DNA of 64,000 nucleotides, taken from NCBI RefSeq assembly GCF_030929505.1, contig NZ_JAVFVV010000024.1, positions 22,972 to 86,971 on the forward strand. The letters are read 5' to 3'. The position numbers and the translations under genes are program-made. The DNA comes from Mesorhizobium sp. LHD-90. GTDB lineage: Bacteria; Pseudomonadota; Alphaproteobacteria; Rhizobiales; Rhizobiaceae. The notes below the pieces were generated by a model, which had not been told where the DNA came from, made no database searches, and worked only from the letters and a program-made list of their open reading frames with translations. Each line of letters starts with the position of its first letter. Position 1 is the stretch's first letter. Of the stretch, positions 52,427 through 61,686 are shown one piece after another.

Positions 52427-53455
52427 ATGACGAGAAGACAGACGCGCTTTACATCTTTCGACGTGGCTGCGCTTGCAGGCGTCTCGCAGTCGGCTGTATC
52501 GCGCGCATTCTCGCCCGGCTCGAGCATCGCGGAAGCGAAGCGCCAGCGGATCCTGGAAGCGGCGCGCAAGCTCAACTACGTCCCCAATTCCATCGCTTCG
52601 AGCCTGACCACCAAGCGCTCGAACATCGTTGCCGTGGTGCTCGGCAATCTCGCCAACCCGTTCTACGTCACTGTGCTCAGCACGCTCGTGCGACGCCTCC
52701 AGGCGGAGGGCCGCCAGGTGCTGACCTTCACCGTCGACAACGGCGCGGAGGCCGACCAGGCTCTGATGCGGGTCCTGCGCTACCAGGTGGACGGCGTCAT
52801 CCTCACGGCCGCGCAACTGTCGACGCGCATGACGAGCATCTGCCACGAACGGGGGATCCCGATTGTCCTCTTCAACCGCTACATTCCGGGCTCCGACGCA
52901 TCCGGCGTACGGTGCGACAATGTCGGCGGCGGGCGCATGATCGCCGAGGCCTTCCTCGCGGCCGGGGCAAAACGCTTTGCGCTTATCCTGGGCGATCCGC
53001 GCGGCACGACCAGCGCAGACCGTGCGCGCGGTTTCTCCGACCGGCTTGTGGAAGCCGGTATTGCGCGCAGCGAAATCCGCGTCGTCGAGGGGCACTCTTC
53101 CTACGAAGGTGCCTATGCGGCGGCGACGCGCACGTTTCAGCGGGACAGCCTGCCGGAGGCGATATTCTCGGTGAACGACATCATGGCGATGGCGGCGATG
53201 GACGTGCTGCGCCAGCGGCTTTCGCTGCGCGTTCCCGAAGACGTCATGGTGGCCGGCTTCGACGACATCCCCGACGCGAGGCGATGGCCCTACCGGCTGA
53301 CGACCGTGCGCCAGCCGGTGGAGGAGATGGTCGAGGAAACGCTTTCCATCCTCCATCTGGACGACCCGGAAACGCCGATCGAGCCGGCGATCGACAAGGT
53401 CATCCCGGTAAGGCTGATCTGGCGCGATACGGTGCGCCAGCCGTCCAGTGCCTAG
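52427..53455 (+). CDS. LacI family transcriptional regulator
   Basis: A 342-residue repressor: N-terminal HTH (FTSFDVAALAGVSQSAVSRAF, hinge ILEAARKLNYVPN) and a C-terminal periplasmic-binding-like sensor (SNIVAVVLGNLANPFYV to VMVAGFDDIPDARRW). GAGGACGCG precedes ATG 52427. It is divergent from the sugar-type importer and surely its regulator. The 175-bp spacer contains two direct CATGCAA words (near 52313 and 52335) but no clear LacI palindrome. Confidence 0.93.
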   Translation: MTRRQTRFTSFDVAALAGVSQSAVSRAFSPGSSIAEAKRQRILEAARKLNYVPNSIASSLTTKRSNIVAVVLGNLANPFYVTVLSTLVRRLQAEGRQVLTFTVDNGAEADQALMRVLRYQVDGVILTAAQLSTRMTSICHERGIPIVLFNRYIPGSDASGVRCDNVGGGRMIAEAFLAAGAKRFALILGDPRGTTSADRARGFSDRLVEAGIARSEIRVVEGHSSYEGAYAAATRTFQRDSLPEAIFSVNDIMAMAAMDVLRQRLSLRVPEDVMVAGFDDIPDARRWPYRLTTVRQPVEEMVEETLSILHLDDPETPIEPAIDKVIPVRLIWRDTVRQPSSA

Positions 53456-53475
53456 AGCGAGACAAGCCTGCGGGT

Positions 53476-53550
53476 CTAGTGTCCCGATTCCGAAATTCGC
53501 CGCATTTGATATCACGCTCAGAGCGAATTTCGGAATCTGAGGGACACTAG
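53476..53550. repeat. Palindromic repeat element 1
   Basis: A 75-bp element beginning CTAGTGTC and ending GACACTAG. Arms of 25 bp pair (CTAGTGTCCC then GATTCCGAAATTCGC) with a three-base bulge TGA in the right arm; the centre contains GATATCA. It lies just after the LacI-type gene. It has the same architecture as element 2, 13 bases to the right. Confidence 0.8.
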
Positions 53551-53563
53551 CAACTTATTGATT

Positions 53564-53641
53564 CTAGTGTCGTTTTGATTTCGAAGTTCGCCTGAGCGGC
53601 CGATATCAACAATGAAGCGAACTTCGAAATCACGACACTAG
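53564..53641. repeat. Palindromic repeat element 2
   Basis: A 78-bp element, again CTAGTGTC...GACACTAG, with 25-bp arms (CTAGTGTCGT then GATTTCGAAGTTCGC) and a three-base TTT bulge, this time in the left arm. The centre also contains GATATCA. Its last bases supply the TAG stop of the minus-strand dehydrogenase gene. Four arm positions differ from element 1, and each is compensated in the opposite arm. Confidence 0.8.
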
Positions 53642-54564
53642 TCCTCCTGCAGCTTTCTCGTCTTGAGGATGCGCCGATCGCGCCACGCCTGCCGCTCCGG
53701 GATGCTGTCGACCGGGATGCGGGCGCTGATCTCGGCGTGGATCGCCTCGACCATTTCGTCCGTCCACTTGTAGTCGGTTCGGGCATCCTCGCCCATGCGC
53801 CGCATCATCGGCCCGAGCTGTTCGACGAAGGCGCGAAAGCCGCCCGCGGCGTTGAGATGCGCCACGGCGAACGGTCCAAGCGAGGCCCAGCGCAGCGCGA
53901 GGCCGTCGGTCATGACCCTGTCGATGTCGGACGCGCTGCAATATCCTTCGCCGACGAGATGCAGCGCCTCGGCGACGAGCGTGTACTGCAGCCGGTTGAG
54001 GATGAAGCCGTCGATCTCCTTGTTGAGAACGATCGGCCGCATGCCTGCCTCTTCGAAGAAGGTCTTGGCGGCGTCGATTTGCTCGCCGCTTGTCAGCCCG
54101 CTGCCGCAGATCTCGACCAGCGGGATATGCGAGGGCGGATTGACGGGATGTGCGACCATGGCGCGTTCCGGCGCCGGGATGTGCGTCAGGAACTCAGAGC
54201 CCCTCAGGGCGGACGTGGAAGAGCACAGCCGCGCAGTTGCGGGGGCATGAGCAGCGATCTCCGAAAAGACTTCGCGCTTGATGGCGACGTCCTCGCGGAC
54301 GCTTTCCTGCATATGCGCGACACCGTCGACCGCTTCCGCGATCGAAGCGGCGGCACGTATGCGTCCTGCCACCGTCGCCGGGTCCTCGGCGAGCATCCCG
54401 GTCGCGTGCAATCCCTCCAACATGCGCGCGATCGTGGGCAACGCCCTGGCCGTTACCTCGTCGGCAACGCGGTCATGAAGCGCGACATCGAAACCCGCCC
54501 TGGCAAAGACCACGGCCCAGGCGCGCCCGACTAGTCCCGCACCGATGCAAGCTATCTTCGCCAT
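53638..54564 (-). CDS. 3-hydroxyacyl-CoA dehydrogenase family protein
   Basis: A 308-residue NAD-dependent dehydrogenase: Rossmann start IACIGAGLVGRAWAVVFARAG, catalytic region SSTSALRGSEF, AHPVNPPSHIPLVEICG (His) and NRLQYTLVAEALHLVGEG. It resembles the lambda-crystallin/gulonate- or carnitine-dehydrogenase branch more than fatty-acid oxidation enzymes. Its stop codon lies inside palindromic element 2. It begins one base after the lyase gene, so the two are cotranscribed. Substrate probably a 3-hydroxy acid. Confidence 0.9.
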   Translation of the reverse strand: MAKIACIGAGLVGRAWAVVFARAGFDVALHDRVADEVTARALPTIARMLEGLHATGMLAEDPATVAGRIRAAASIAEAVDGVAHMQESVREDVAIKREVFSEIAAHAPATARLCSSTSALRGSEFLTHIPAPERAMVAHPVNPPSHIPLVEICGSGLTSGEQIDAAKTFFEEAGMRPIVLNKEIDGFILNRLQYTLVAEALHLVGEGYCSASDIDRVMTDGLALRWASLGPFAVAHLNAAGGFRAFVEQLGPMMRRMGEDARTDYKWTDEMVEAIHAEISARIPVDSIPERQAWRDRRILKTRKLQED

Positions 54565-54565
54565 A

Positions 54566-55441
54566 TCAGACCGCCGCGTCGTCGCGTGCCCACTTCTTCT
54601 CGAATTCCCAGACGGCCGGGAACCCGATCAGTTCGTTGAACTCGCTGAAGTTGAAAAGCGGCACTTGCGGCGAATTGGACGTCCCTTGCTCCTTGAGGAT
54701 CTTGAGAGCGTTCTCCGCGGCGTGAGCGGCCGCAAGACCGGTCGTGGCCGGGAAGATCGCCATGGCGTAGCCGATTTCGGCCAGGCGCTTTGCCGACAGG
54801 ATGGGTGTCTTGCCGCCGTCGGCCATGTTCGCCAGCATCGGCCTGTTGATGCGCCGGCACGCGTCGTGCATCTCGTGCTCGCTCTCCAGCGCTTCCAGGA
54901 ACACGATGTCGGCGCCGGCTTCGGCATAAGCCAGGCCGCGGCGCACGGCTTCCTCATAGCCTCCGGTCTGCCGCGAATCGGTGCGCGCGATGACAAGCAT
55001 CTCCGGGCTGCGGCGGGCGTCGCAGGCGACCTTGACCTTCTCGACCATGTCCACGATCGGGGTGACGCGCTTGAAGGGCGTATGACCGCATTTCTTCGGA
55101 AAGACCTGGTCCTCGATCTGGATCGCCGCCACGCCGGCATCCTCATAGCCGCGCACGGTATGGTGGACATTGAGCAAGCCGCCGTAACCCGTGTCGGCAT
55201 CGGCTATGACGCTGGCATTCGACGTCCGCGCAAGTGCTGCGGCGCGGTCGCGCATTTCGGTATAGGTGGCAATCCCGGCATCCGGGATGCCGTGGGCCGA
55301 GGCCGTCATCCAGTAGCCGGTAGCATAGACGAAGTCGAAGCCGACCTTGTTGGCGACGACTGCGGTGATCATGTCATGGATGCCGGGCGCCACGACGAAA
55401 GTGCCCGATTGCAGGGCGGCCCGGAGGTTCGGTTTGCTCAT
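54566..55441 (-). CDS. Isocitrate lyase/PEP mutase superfamily lyase (copy 2)
   Basis: A 291-residue barrel lyase with VIADADTGYGGLLNVHHT, IQIEDQVFPKKCGHTP (KKCGH catalytic loop) and VIARTDSRQTGG. It is clearly homologous to copy 1 but diverged in the C-terminal third. ATG 55441 (SKPNLRAALQSG) is chosen; the longer frame to 55654 overlaps the LeuD-like gene. Its operon partners are the LeuCD-like dehydratase and a 3-hydroxyacyl-CoA-type dehydrogenase, suggesting hydration of an unsaturated dicarboxylate followed by aldol-type cleavage. Confidence 0.9.
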   Translation of the reverse strand: MSKPNLRAALQSGTFVVAPGIHDMITAVVANKVGFDFVYATGYWMTASAHGIPDAGIATYTEMRDRAAALARTSNASVIADADTGYGGLLNVHHTVRGYEDAGVAAIQIEDQVFPKKCGHTPFKRVTPIVDMVEKVKVACDARRSPEMLVIARTDSRQTGGYEEAVRRGLAYAEAGADIVFLEALESEHEMHDACRRINRPMLANMADGGKTPILSAKRLAEIGYAMAIFPATTGLAAAHAAENALKILKEQGTSNSPQVPLFNFSEFNELIGFPAVWEFEKKWARDDAAV

Positions 55442-55532
55442 TTGCTGCTTGTCTTCCCTGCTTGAGCTCCACGGCAGCCGGTGCCGCGCTGTGGTTGTCG
55501 CCGGGGGGCACGGGATAAGATCATCGCCCGCG

Positions 55533-56180
55533 TCATCCCAGTTCTTCGATCGTGTCCGCGAAATAGGCGAGCTGGCCCTTCGAAAGGAACAACCACGGCC
55601 TGGCGCCGCGATGCCGGTTTTCGAACGCCGCGATCTCCGGTTCATCGTCGGCAAGGATCGATCCGATCTCGTCGAGACCGAGCAGCAGCGAGCGCTTGCG
55701 GTGGGGCTCGATGTCGAAGCCTATGCTGCGGCCGCTGGCGAGGACCACGCTTTGTGTCGGCAGGTCGACGGTGATCTCGCGCCCCGCCTGCGCCTCGCTC
55801 ATGATCGCTGCATGTTCCTCGCCGCGCGCGACCACCGGCAGCGTGCCGTTCTTGAAGCAGTTGGCGTAGAAGATCTCGCCAAAGCTCTCGGCGATGACAC
55901 AGCGGATGCCGAAGTCCGCCAGCGCCCACACGGCGTGCTCGCGGCTGGAGCCAGTACCGAAATTCGCCTGCGTGACGAGAATCCGCGCGCCAGTCCACGG
56001 CGGGATGTCCAGTACGAACGGCACGCCGTCCTTGCGGTGGCGGCGTTCGTGGAAGGCATGCTTGCCCAGTCCCTTGCGGTCGAGCAGGAGGAGAAAGCGG
56101 GCGGGAAAGATGATGTCGGTGTCGATGTCGGCTTCCGGCAGCGGCGCCGCCGCGCTGGTCAAACGGGTAAAGGATTCCAT
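55533..56180 (-). CDS. 3-isopropylmalate dehydratase small-subunit family (LeuD-like)
   Basis: A 215-residue swivel-domain subunit: ADIDTDIIFPARFLL, KHAFHERRH, ANFGTGSSREHAVWALADFG (the family usually has Cys where the Thr stands) and FGEIFYANCFKNGTLPV. It pairs with the large subunit encoded four bases upstream. Either a second leucine-pathway enzyme or a paralog acting on another (methyl)maleate-type acid; the adjoining lyase favours the latter. Confidence 0.9.
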   Translation of the reverse strand: MESFTRLTSAAAPLPEADIDTDIIFPARFLLLLDRKGLGKHAFHERRHRKDGVPFVLDIPPWTGARILVTQANFGTGSSREHAVWALADFGIRCVIAESFGEIFYANCFKNGTLPVVARGEEHAAIMSEAQAGREITVDLPTQSVVLASGRSIGFDIEPHRKRSLLLGLDEIGSILADDEPEIAAFENRHRGARPWLFLSKGQLAYFADTIEELG

Positions 56181-56184
56181 GCTG

Positions 56185-57588
56185 TCACCGCACCTCGCGG
56201 ATGTCGGCCAGGTGGCCGGCGATTGCCGCTGCGGCGGCCATTTCGGGGCTCATCAGATGGGTTCGCCCGCCGATGCCCTGGCGCCCCTCGAAATTGCGGT
56301 TGGAGGTCGATGCGCAGCGCTCGCCCTCGGAGAGGCGGTCGTCGTTCATGGCGACACACATCGAGCAGCCGGCATCGCGCCACTCGAAACCCGCCTCGCG
56401 GAAGACGCGGTCGAGACCTTCTTCTTCCGCCTGGACACGCACCGTTGCCGAGCCGGGGACAACAATCGCCGTCACGCGGCCAGCGACCTTCCGGCCCCTC
56501 ACGACCGCTGCGGCAAGACGCAGGTCTTCGATGCGGCCGTTGGTGCACGAGCCGATGAACACACGATCTATCGGGATCTGCGTGAGCGGCATTCCCGGCG
56601 TCAGACCCATATAGGCGATGCTGCGCTCCATTCGCGTGCGCCGGGCCGGATCGCTCTCGAGCGCTGGATCGGGGACACTCGCCGTCACCGGCAGCGTTTC
56701 CTGTGGCGTGGTGCCCCACGAAACGTGCGGCACCAGCGCCGAGACGTCGATGTCGACCTGGCGGTCGAACACGGCATCCGGATCGGACGGCAGCGAGCGC
56801 CACTCGGCGACAGCGCGCTCCCACATCTCGCCGGCCGGTGCCAGCGGCCGGCCCTTCACATAGGCGATGGTCGTCTCGTCCGGTGCGATCATGCCGACGC
56901 GGCTGCCCGCTTCGATCGACATGTTGCACAACGTCATGCGTGCTTCCTGCGAGAGGTAGCCGATCGTGGATCCCGCATATTCGATCGCATGGCCGTTGCC
57001 GCCCCCGGTGCCGATTTTCGCGATGAGCGCGAGGATCATGTCCTTGACGGTCACGCCGTCGGGCAGGGCGCCCTGCAGCAGGACGCGCATCCGCTTCTGC
57101 TTGCGCTGGCGCAGCGTCTGCGTCGCGAACACGCTTTCGCATTCGCTCGAGCCGATGCCGAAGGCGAGCGCGCCGAACGCGCCATGGGTGCAGGTGTGGC
57201 TGTCGCCGCAGACAAGCGTCGCTCCCGGCAGCGTGAAACCCAATTCGGGTCCGATGACGTGAACGATGCCGTGACGGCGATCCCTCATCGGGATGTAGGG
57301 GATCTCGTAGCGTGCCGAATTCTCGCGCAGCCTCTGCACCTGGCTGGCAGCCAGCCCCGGCGCCAGAGGCCGGCCCCGGTGCAGTGTCGGGACGGCATGG
57401 TCGGCGACCGAGATGTGCGCCTGGGGACGCCGCAGCCTGCGGCCGGAATCCTTCAGGCCCTCGAATGCCTGCGGGCTGGACACTTCCTGGACGAGATGGC
57501 GATCAATGTACAGCAGGCTCGTTCCGTCGTCGTATTCACGCACCACATGCGCGTCCCAGACCTTGTCGTAGAGCGTCCGGCCACCCAT
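56185..57588 (-). CDS. 3-isopropylmalate dehydratase large-subunit family (LeuC-like)
   Basis: A 467-residue aconitase-family subunit. Cluster ligands: Cys in [13 protein letters not shown] and the two Cys of [11 protein letters not shown]. Also present are [19 protein letters not shown] and [19 protein letters not shown]. Start ATG 57588 with GGGAA upstream. It is the first gene of the minus-strand operon LeuC-LeuD-lyase-dehydrogenase and is divergent from hydantoinase pair 2. The sequence is close to canonical LeuC, so a leucine role cannot be excluded. Confidence 0.9.
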   Translation of the reverse strand: MGGRTLYDKVWDAHVVREYDDGTSLLYIDRHLVQEVSSPQAFEGLKDSGRRLRRPQAHISVADHAVPTLHRGRPLAPGLAASQVQRLRENSARYEIPYIPMRDRRHGIVHVIGPELGFTLPGATLVCGDSHTCTHGAFGALAFGIGSSECESVFATQTLRQRKQKRMRVLLQGALPDGVTVKDMILALIAKIGTGGGNGHAIEYAGSTIGYLSQEARMTLCNMSIEAGSRVGMIAPDETTIAYVKGRPLAPAGEMWERAVAEWRSLPSDPDAVFDRQVDIDVSALVPHVSWGTTPQETLPVTASVPDPALESDPARRTRMERSIAYMGLTPGMPLTQIPIDRVFIGSCTNGRIEDLRLAAAVVRGRKVAGRVTAIVVPGSATVRVQAEEEGLDRVFREAGFEWRDAGCSMCVAMNDDRLSEGERCASTSNRNFEGRQGIGGRTHLMSPEMAAAAAIAGHLADIREVR

Positions 57589-57672
57589 GCGCCGTTCCCT
57601 TCCTCGTTTCGGGGGAACATCCCCTTCTCCAGGCGGTCCCAAAAATCCTTGCGAAGCGCGCTGGACAGAAAA

Positions 57673-57688
57673 TATGCTTCATTGCATA
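57673..57688. promoter_or_regulatory. Candidate operator in the LeuC-like/hyuA divergent region
   Basis: TATGC-N6-GCATA is a short palindrome in the 165-bp divergent promoter region, within an AT-rich patch. The size suits a GntR- or IclR-type dimer site. No regulator gene is adjacent, so the factor is unknown. Confidence 0.3.
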
Positions 57689-57753
57689 CGCATTCAAGTT
57701 AAGTGTCGCAAGTCGGCTCGTGGCAGTGGACCACGTAAAATGGGAGGACGAGC

Positions 57754-59808
57754 ATGAGATTGGGTGTTGATGTGGGCGGAACGTTCACCGATCTGCTGCT
57801 CCACGACGAGAAGACGCAGCGGACGTATCAGGCCAAGACACCGTCGACACCGGAGGACCAGTCGATCGGTGTCGCTGCCGGCGTCAAGCTGATCTGCGAA
57901 AAGGCCGGCATCAAGCCGGCGGACATTTCCCTGGTGCTGCATGGCACGACGGTCGCCACGAACGCGGTGCTCGAGGGCAAAGGCGCGCGTGTCGGCCTCC
58001 TCGTGACCGAAGGTTTCGAATATACGCTGCATCTTGCCAAGTCGTGGACGCCCGGCCCGCTGTTCGGCTGGATCGTCATGGACAAGCCAGATCCGCTCGC
58101 CTCGCTCGCCGATACCCGCGGCATGCCCGAGCGCATGAATGCGCGGGGCGAGATTGTCCGCGAGCTGGACGTGGCCCGCGCGACCGAACTCATCGACGAC
58201 CTATGCGGCTCCGGCATCGAGGCGCTGACGATTTCGCTTCTGCATTCCTATGCAAATCCGGAACACGAACGACGTCTGCGCGACATCGTTGCAAAGCGTC
58301 ACCCCGACATTCCGGTCTCGCTCTCTTCCGACATCCTGCCGGAGTTCCGCGAATACGACCGCGCCATCACCACGGTGATGAACGACTACGTCCGGCCGAT
58401 CATGAAGCGCTATCTGTCGCGGATCGAGGAGCGCCTCGACAGGGAAGGGGTGTCGGCCAAGCTTCATATCGTGCGCTCGGACGGAGGTCTGATGAGTGCT
58501 GCCGCGGCGGCCGACCGGCCCGTCCATACGGTGCTGTCCGGCCCGGCGGGAGGGGTCACGTCGACGGTGATGGTGGCGCGCAGGACCGGCCTGAACAAGC
58601 TGCTTGCCTTCGACATGGGCGGCACCTCCACCGACGTCTCGGTCATCATCGATGGCGAACCGACGATCTCGCGTTCGACCGAAGTGGGTCTCTTCCCGGC
58701 GAAGGTTCCCACGCTCGACGTGCGTTCGGTCGGCGCCGGCGGCGGCTCGATCGCCGAGGTCTCGGAACTGACCAGGTCGCTGCGGGTGGGCCCACGCTCG
58801 GCCGGCGCGCGTCCCGGCCCCGTATCCTATGGCCGCGGCGGCACCGAACCGGCCGTCAGCGACGCCAATGTCGTGCTCGGCTACCTGCCGCCCGTGCTTC
58901 TCGGCGGCGATATGGCGCTCGACGTCGAGGGCGCCAGGAAGGCTGTCGGCAAGATCGGCGAGGCCATCGGCCTGTCGACCGAGGAGGCCGCACAGGGTAT
59001 CCTCGACATCGCCAACGAGGTCATGCTCGGCGCGCTGCGCGTCATCACCGTGCAGCGCGGTCTCGACCCGCGCGAGTTCGGCATCGTCGCCTTCGGCGGC
59101 GCGGGTCCGCTCCACGCCAACGCCATGGCGCAATTGCTTGGCTGCTATCCGGTGGTCGTGCCCGCCAATCCGGGCGTCCTTTCCGCGCTCGGCTTCCTCG
59201 AGGCGGAGTTCAAGAACGAATTCGTGCAGACCTTCATCCGCTCGACCAGAGGGATCGACGCAGACCAGGTCTGGTCGCGCTTCCGCGACCTGCGCGCGAA
59301 GGCGCTCGAGTGGCTCGACGAGCAGGAGATCGCCGAAGCCGATCGCGGCATCGCCTACTCGCTCGACCTGCGCTACGAGCAACAGGGTTTCGAGGTGTCT
59401 GTCGACGTCGACGCCGATACGATCAAGAGCGGCGGCAAGCTGGAAGACGTGCTGGACAAGTTCCACGCTTTGCATGAGCGCCTCTACGGCGTGCGCTTCC
59501 ATGTGCCGGTCGAACTGGTGGCGCTGCGTGTGGTCGCCACGGGCGCCACGCCGCCTGTCGACGAGCAGCACATCCGGGGCTCCGGGACGCCGGCCGATGC
59601 GCTGATCGAGACCGGCAAGGCCTATTTCGACGGCGGCTGGGTCGACACGCCGCACTACGATCGCGAAAAGCTGGGCGTCGGCCAGCGGCTGCAGGGGCCG
59701 GCCATCATCCGGCAGTACGATACGACCACCGTGCTTCTGCCGAACCACTATGCCGAGGTGGACACCCACGGCAATCTGATGATCTGGCCCGTCAAGAAGG
59801 GGAACTGA
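57754..59808 (+). CDS. Hydantoinase/oxoprolinase A-type subunit (pair 2)
   Basis: A 684-residue HyuA-type ATPase: RLGVDVGGTFTDLLLHDEKT, LVLHGTTVATNAVLEGKGA, DMGGTSTDVSVIIDGEP, VGAGGGSIAEV and FGGAGPLHANAMA. GGGAGGACGAGC precedes ATG 57754. It shares its plan with the pair 1 A subunit and is a paralog rather than a duplicate. Shorter N-terminus than pair 1. Substrate unknown; cyclic amide or imide expected. Confidence 0.93.
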   Translation: MRLGVDVGGTFTDLLLHDEKTQRTYQAKTPSTPEDQSIGVAAGVKLICEKAGIKPADISLVLHGTTVATNAVLEGKGARVGLLVTEGFEYTLHLAKSWTPGPLFGWIVMDKPDPLASLADTRGMPERMNARGEIVRELDVARATELIDDLCGSGIEALTISLLHSYANPEHERRLRDIVAKRHPDIPVSLSSDILPEFREYDRAITTVMNDYVRPIMKRYLSRIEERLDREGVSAKLHIVRSDGGLMSAAAAADRPVHTVLSGPAGGVTSTVMVARRTGLNKLLAFDMGGTSTDVSVIIDGEPTISRSTEVGLFPAKVPTLDVRSVGAGGGSIAEVSELTRSLRVGPRSAGARPGPVSYGRGGTEPAVSDANVVLGYLPPVLLGGDMALDVEGARKAVGKIGEAIGLSTEEAAQGILDIANEVMLGALRVITVQRGLDPREFGIVAFGGAGPLHANAMAQLLGCYPVVVPANPGVLSALGFLEAEFKNEFVQTFIRSTRGIDADQVWSRFRDLRAKALEWLDEQEIAEADRGIAYSLDLRYEQQGFEVSVDVDADTIKSGGKLEDVLDKFHALHERLYGVRFHVPVELVALRVVATGATPPVDEQHIRGSGTPADALIETGKAYFDGGWVDTPHYDREKLGVGQRLQGPAIIRQYDTTTVLLPNHYAEVDTHGNLMIWPVKKGN

Positions 59809-59812
59809 GACA

Positions 59813-61585
59813 ATGGCTGAGAAAGTCGATCCCATCACCCTCGACATCATCGAGAATGCCCTGAAGAACGCGCGTTTCGAGATGGACGGCGTGGTCGTCC
59901 GCATCGCGCTCTCGCCGGTCATCCGCGAGCAGCACGACGAATTCCCCATGATCTGCAACGATCGCGGCCAGATGGTCGTGGGCCAGTTCGGCTCCTACAT
60001 CCCGGCGATCGTCGAGCAGTTCAAGGGCGACATCAACGAAGGCGACATCTTCGTCTGGAACGACCCCTACGCCTGCAAGGGCTCGATCTCGCACAACAAC
60101 GACTGGTGCGTGATGATGCCGATCTTCCAGGAGGGCATCCTCGTCGGCTTCTCGTCGATCTTCGGCCACATGGTCGATACCGGAGGCACCGTCCCCGGCT
60201 CCATGCCGGCCAATGCCCGCACCATCTGGGAAGAAGGCCTGCGCGTGCCCCCGGTGCGCATCTACGACAAGGGCGTGCTCAACAAGGGCGTGCTCGACAT
60301 CATGCTCAACAATACACGCACGCCGGACATGAACCGGGCCGACCTGATGGCCCTGATCGCCGGCTGCCGCACTGCGGCGACGCGCGTTCGCGAACTCTGC
60401 GACCGCTTCGGTCGTGAGACCTATATGACCGCCTGCGACATGCTCCTCGACCGCACGCGCGAAGCGATGAAGGTGCTGATCGAGAAGTACATCCCCGTCG
60501 AGCCGGTCGAGTTCACCGACTATGTCGACGACGACGGTCTCGGCAACGGTCCGTTCAAGATGAAGCTGTCGATCTACAAGCGCGCCGACGGCGTCGCCGT
60601 GTTCGACTGGACGGGAACCGACGACCAGGCGGAGGGCCCGATCAACTTCCATATCCACGAAGGGCTCTGCAAGCTGTTCTTCGGCGTCTACATGATCATG
60701 GCGTTCGACCCCTCGGTGCTGTTCAACGAAGGTTTTTACGACTTGTTCGAGGTCGTTCTGCCGGAAGGGAGCCTGCTGAACCCGCGCTTCCCGGCAGCGC
60801 TGTCGAACCGCCTGAACACCCATACGCGCTTCTTCGACTGCCAGGCTGGCGCGCTCGGCCAGCGCGCTCCGCATCTGTCGATGGCGGCGGGCTATGGCAC
60901 CAGCCCGCATTTCATCTTCACGGGTCACGACAAGGACAACAAGTACTTCCAACTCATGGAACTGCTGTTCGGCGGCGTTCCGGGACGCCCGCGCGGCGAC
61001 GGCCTCGACGGCCATGCCTGGTGGCCGCTGTTTTCCGCGACGCCGATCGAATATATCGAGAACTACTATCCGGTTCTCGTCGAGGGCTATCGCCCGGTGA
61101 AGGATTCGGGCGGCGCCGGCCTGCATCGCGGCGGCGCCGGCATCGAGAAGATCTACCGCCTGCTCGAGCCCGGCAAGGTCTCGATCCATGACGACCGCGA
61201 AGTTGTCCCCCCTTGGGGCATCAATGGCGGCCTCTATGGCGGCACGTCCAGCAAGTGGCTCGTGCGGGCGGGATCGACGGAACGGGAGCGTATCCCTTCT
61301 AAGATCGACAACCTGCCCGTCGGCCCGGGCGACACGATCCACTTCATCACCGCCGGATCGGGCGGCTGGGGCGATCCGCTCGACCGTCCGGCCGAGTTCG
61401 TCGCCCGCGATATCGCCTACGATCTGGTGTCGCCGGAAAAGGCCGAATCCGACTATGGCGTCATCGTCGATGCTAACGGCAAAGTGGACCGGGCGGCGAC
61501 CGACAAACTGCGCGCCAGCAAGCGCGCCGAACGCGGCGAGCCCGAGCCGTTCAATTTCGGCTATTTTCCGCAGGCGGCGGAGTAG
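59813..61585 (+). CDS. Hydantoinase/oxoprolinase B-type subunit (pair 2)
   Basis: A 590-residue HyuB-type subunit: DPITLDIIENALKNARFEMD, LSPVIREQHDEFPMICND, FVWNDPYACKGSISHNNDW, GHMVDTGGTVPGS and SGGAGLHRGGAG. It starts four bases after the A subunit. It is about 40 residues shorter than pair 1 B, mostly at the two ends. It is followed after 101 nt by the histidinol-dehydrogenase-family gene. Confidence 0.93.
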   Translation: MAEKVDPITLDIIENALKNARFEMDGVVVRIALSPVIREQHDEFPMICNDRGQMVVGQFGSYIPAIVEQFKGDINEGDIFVWNDPYACKGSISHNNDWCVMMPIFQEGILVGFSSIFGHMVDTGGTVPGSMPANARTIWEEGLRVPPVRIYDKGVLNKGVLDIMLNNTRTPDMNRADLMALIAGCRTAATRVRELCDRFGRETYMTACDMLLDRTREAMKVLIEKYIPVEPVEFTDYVDDDGLGNGPFKMKLSIYKRADGVAVFDWTGTDDQAEGPINFHIHEGLCKLFFGVYMIMAFDPSVLFNEGFYDLFEVVLPEGSLLNPRFPAALSNRLNTHTRFFDCQAGALGQRAPHLSMAAGYGTSPHFIFTGHDKDNKYFQLMELLFGGVPGRPRGDGLDGHAWWPLFSATPIEYIENYYPVLVEGYRPVKDSGGAGLHRGGAGIEKIYRLLEPGKVSIHDDREVVPPWGINGGLYGGTSSKWLVRAGSTERERIPSKIDNLPVGPGDTIHFITAGSGGWGDPLDRPAEFVARDIAYDLVSPEKAESDYGVIVDANGKVDRAATDKLRASKRAERGEPEPFNFGYFPQAAE

Positions 61586-61686
61586 GGGCGTCCGCCTTGG
61601 ATCGCGGGCTTGCCGACCCTGCCGGCAAGCCCGGCCCGTCCGGTCCTGTATAAGATCGCAGATGTTCGAGACGCATGGAGAGCAGC

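Noticed and set aside
56185..57588. Calling the aconitase-type pair firmly leuC and leuD.
   Set aside because: Sequence is compatible with isopropylmalate dehydratase, but the operon partners indicate a possibly different substrate and no leuA or leuB is nearby, so gene symbols were withheld.
58201..59958. A 585-codon open frame on the minus strand opposite hydantoinase A.
   Set aside because: It is antisense to a well-supported HyuA-type gene; no motif, no ribosome site.
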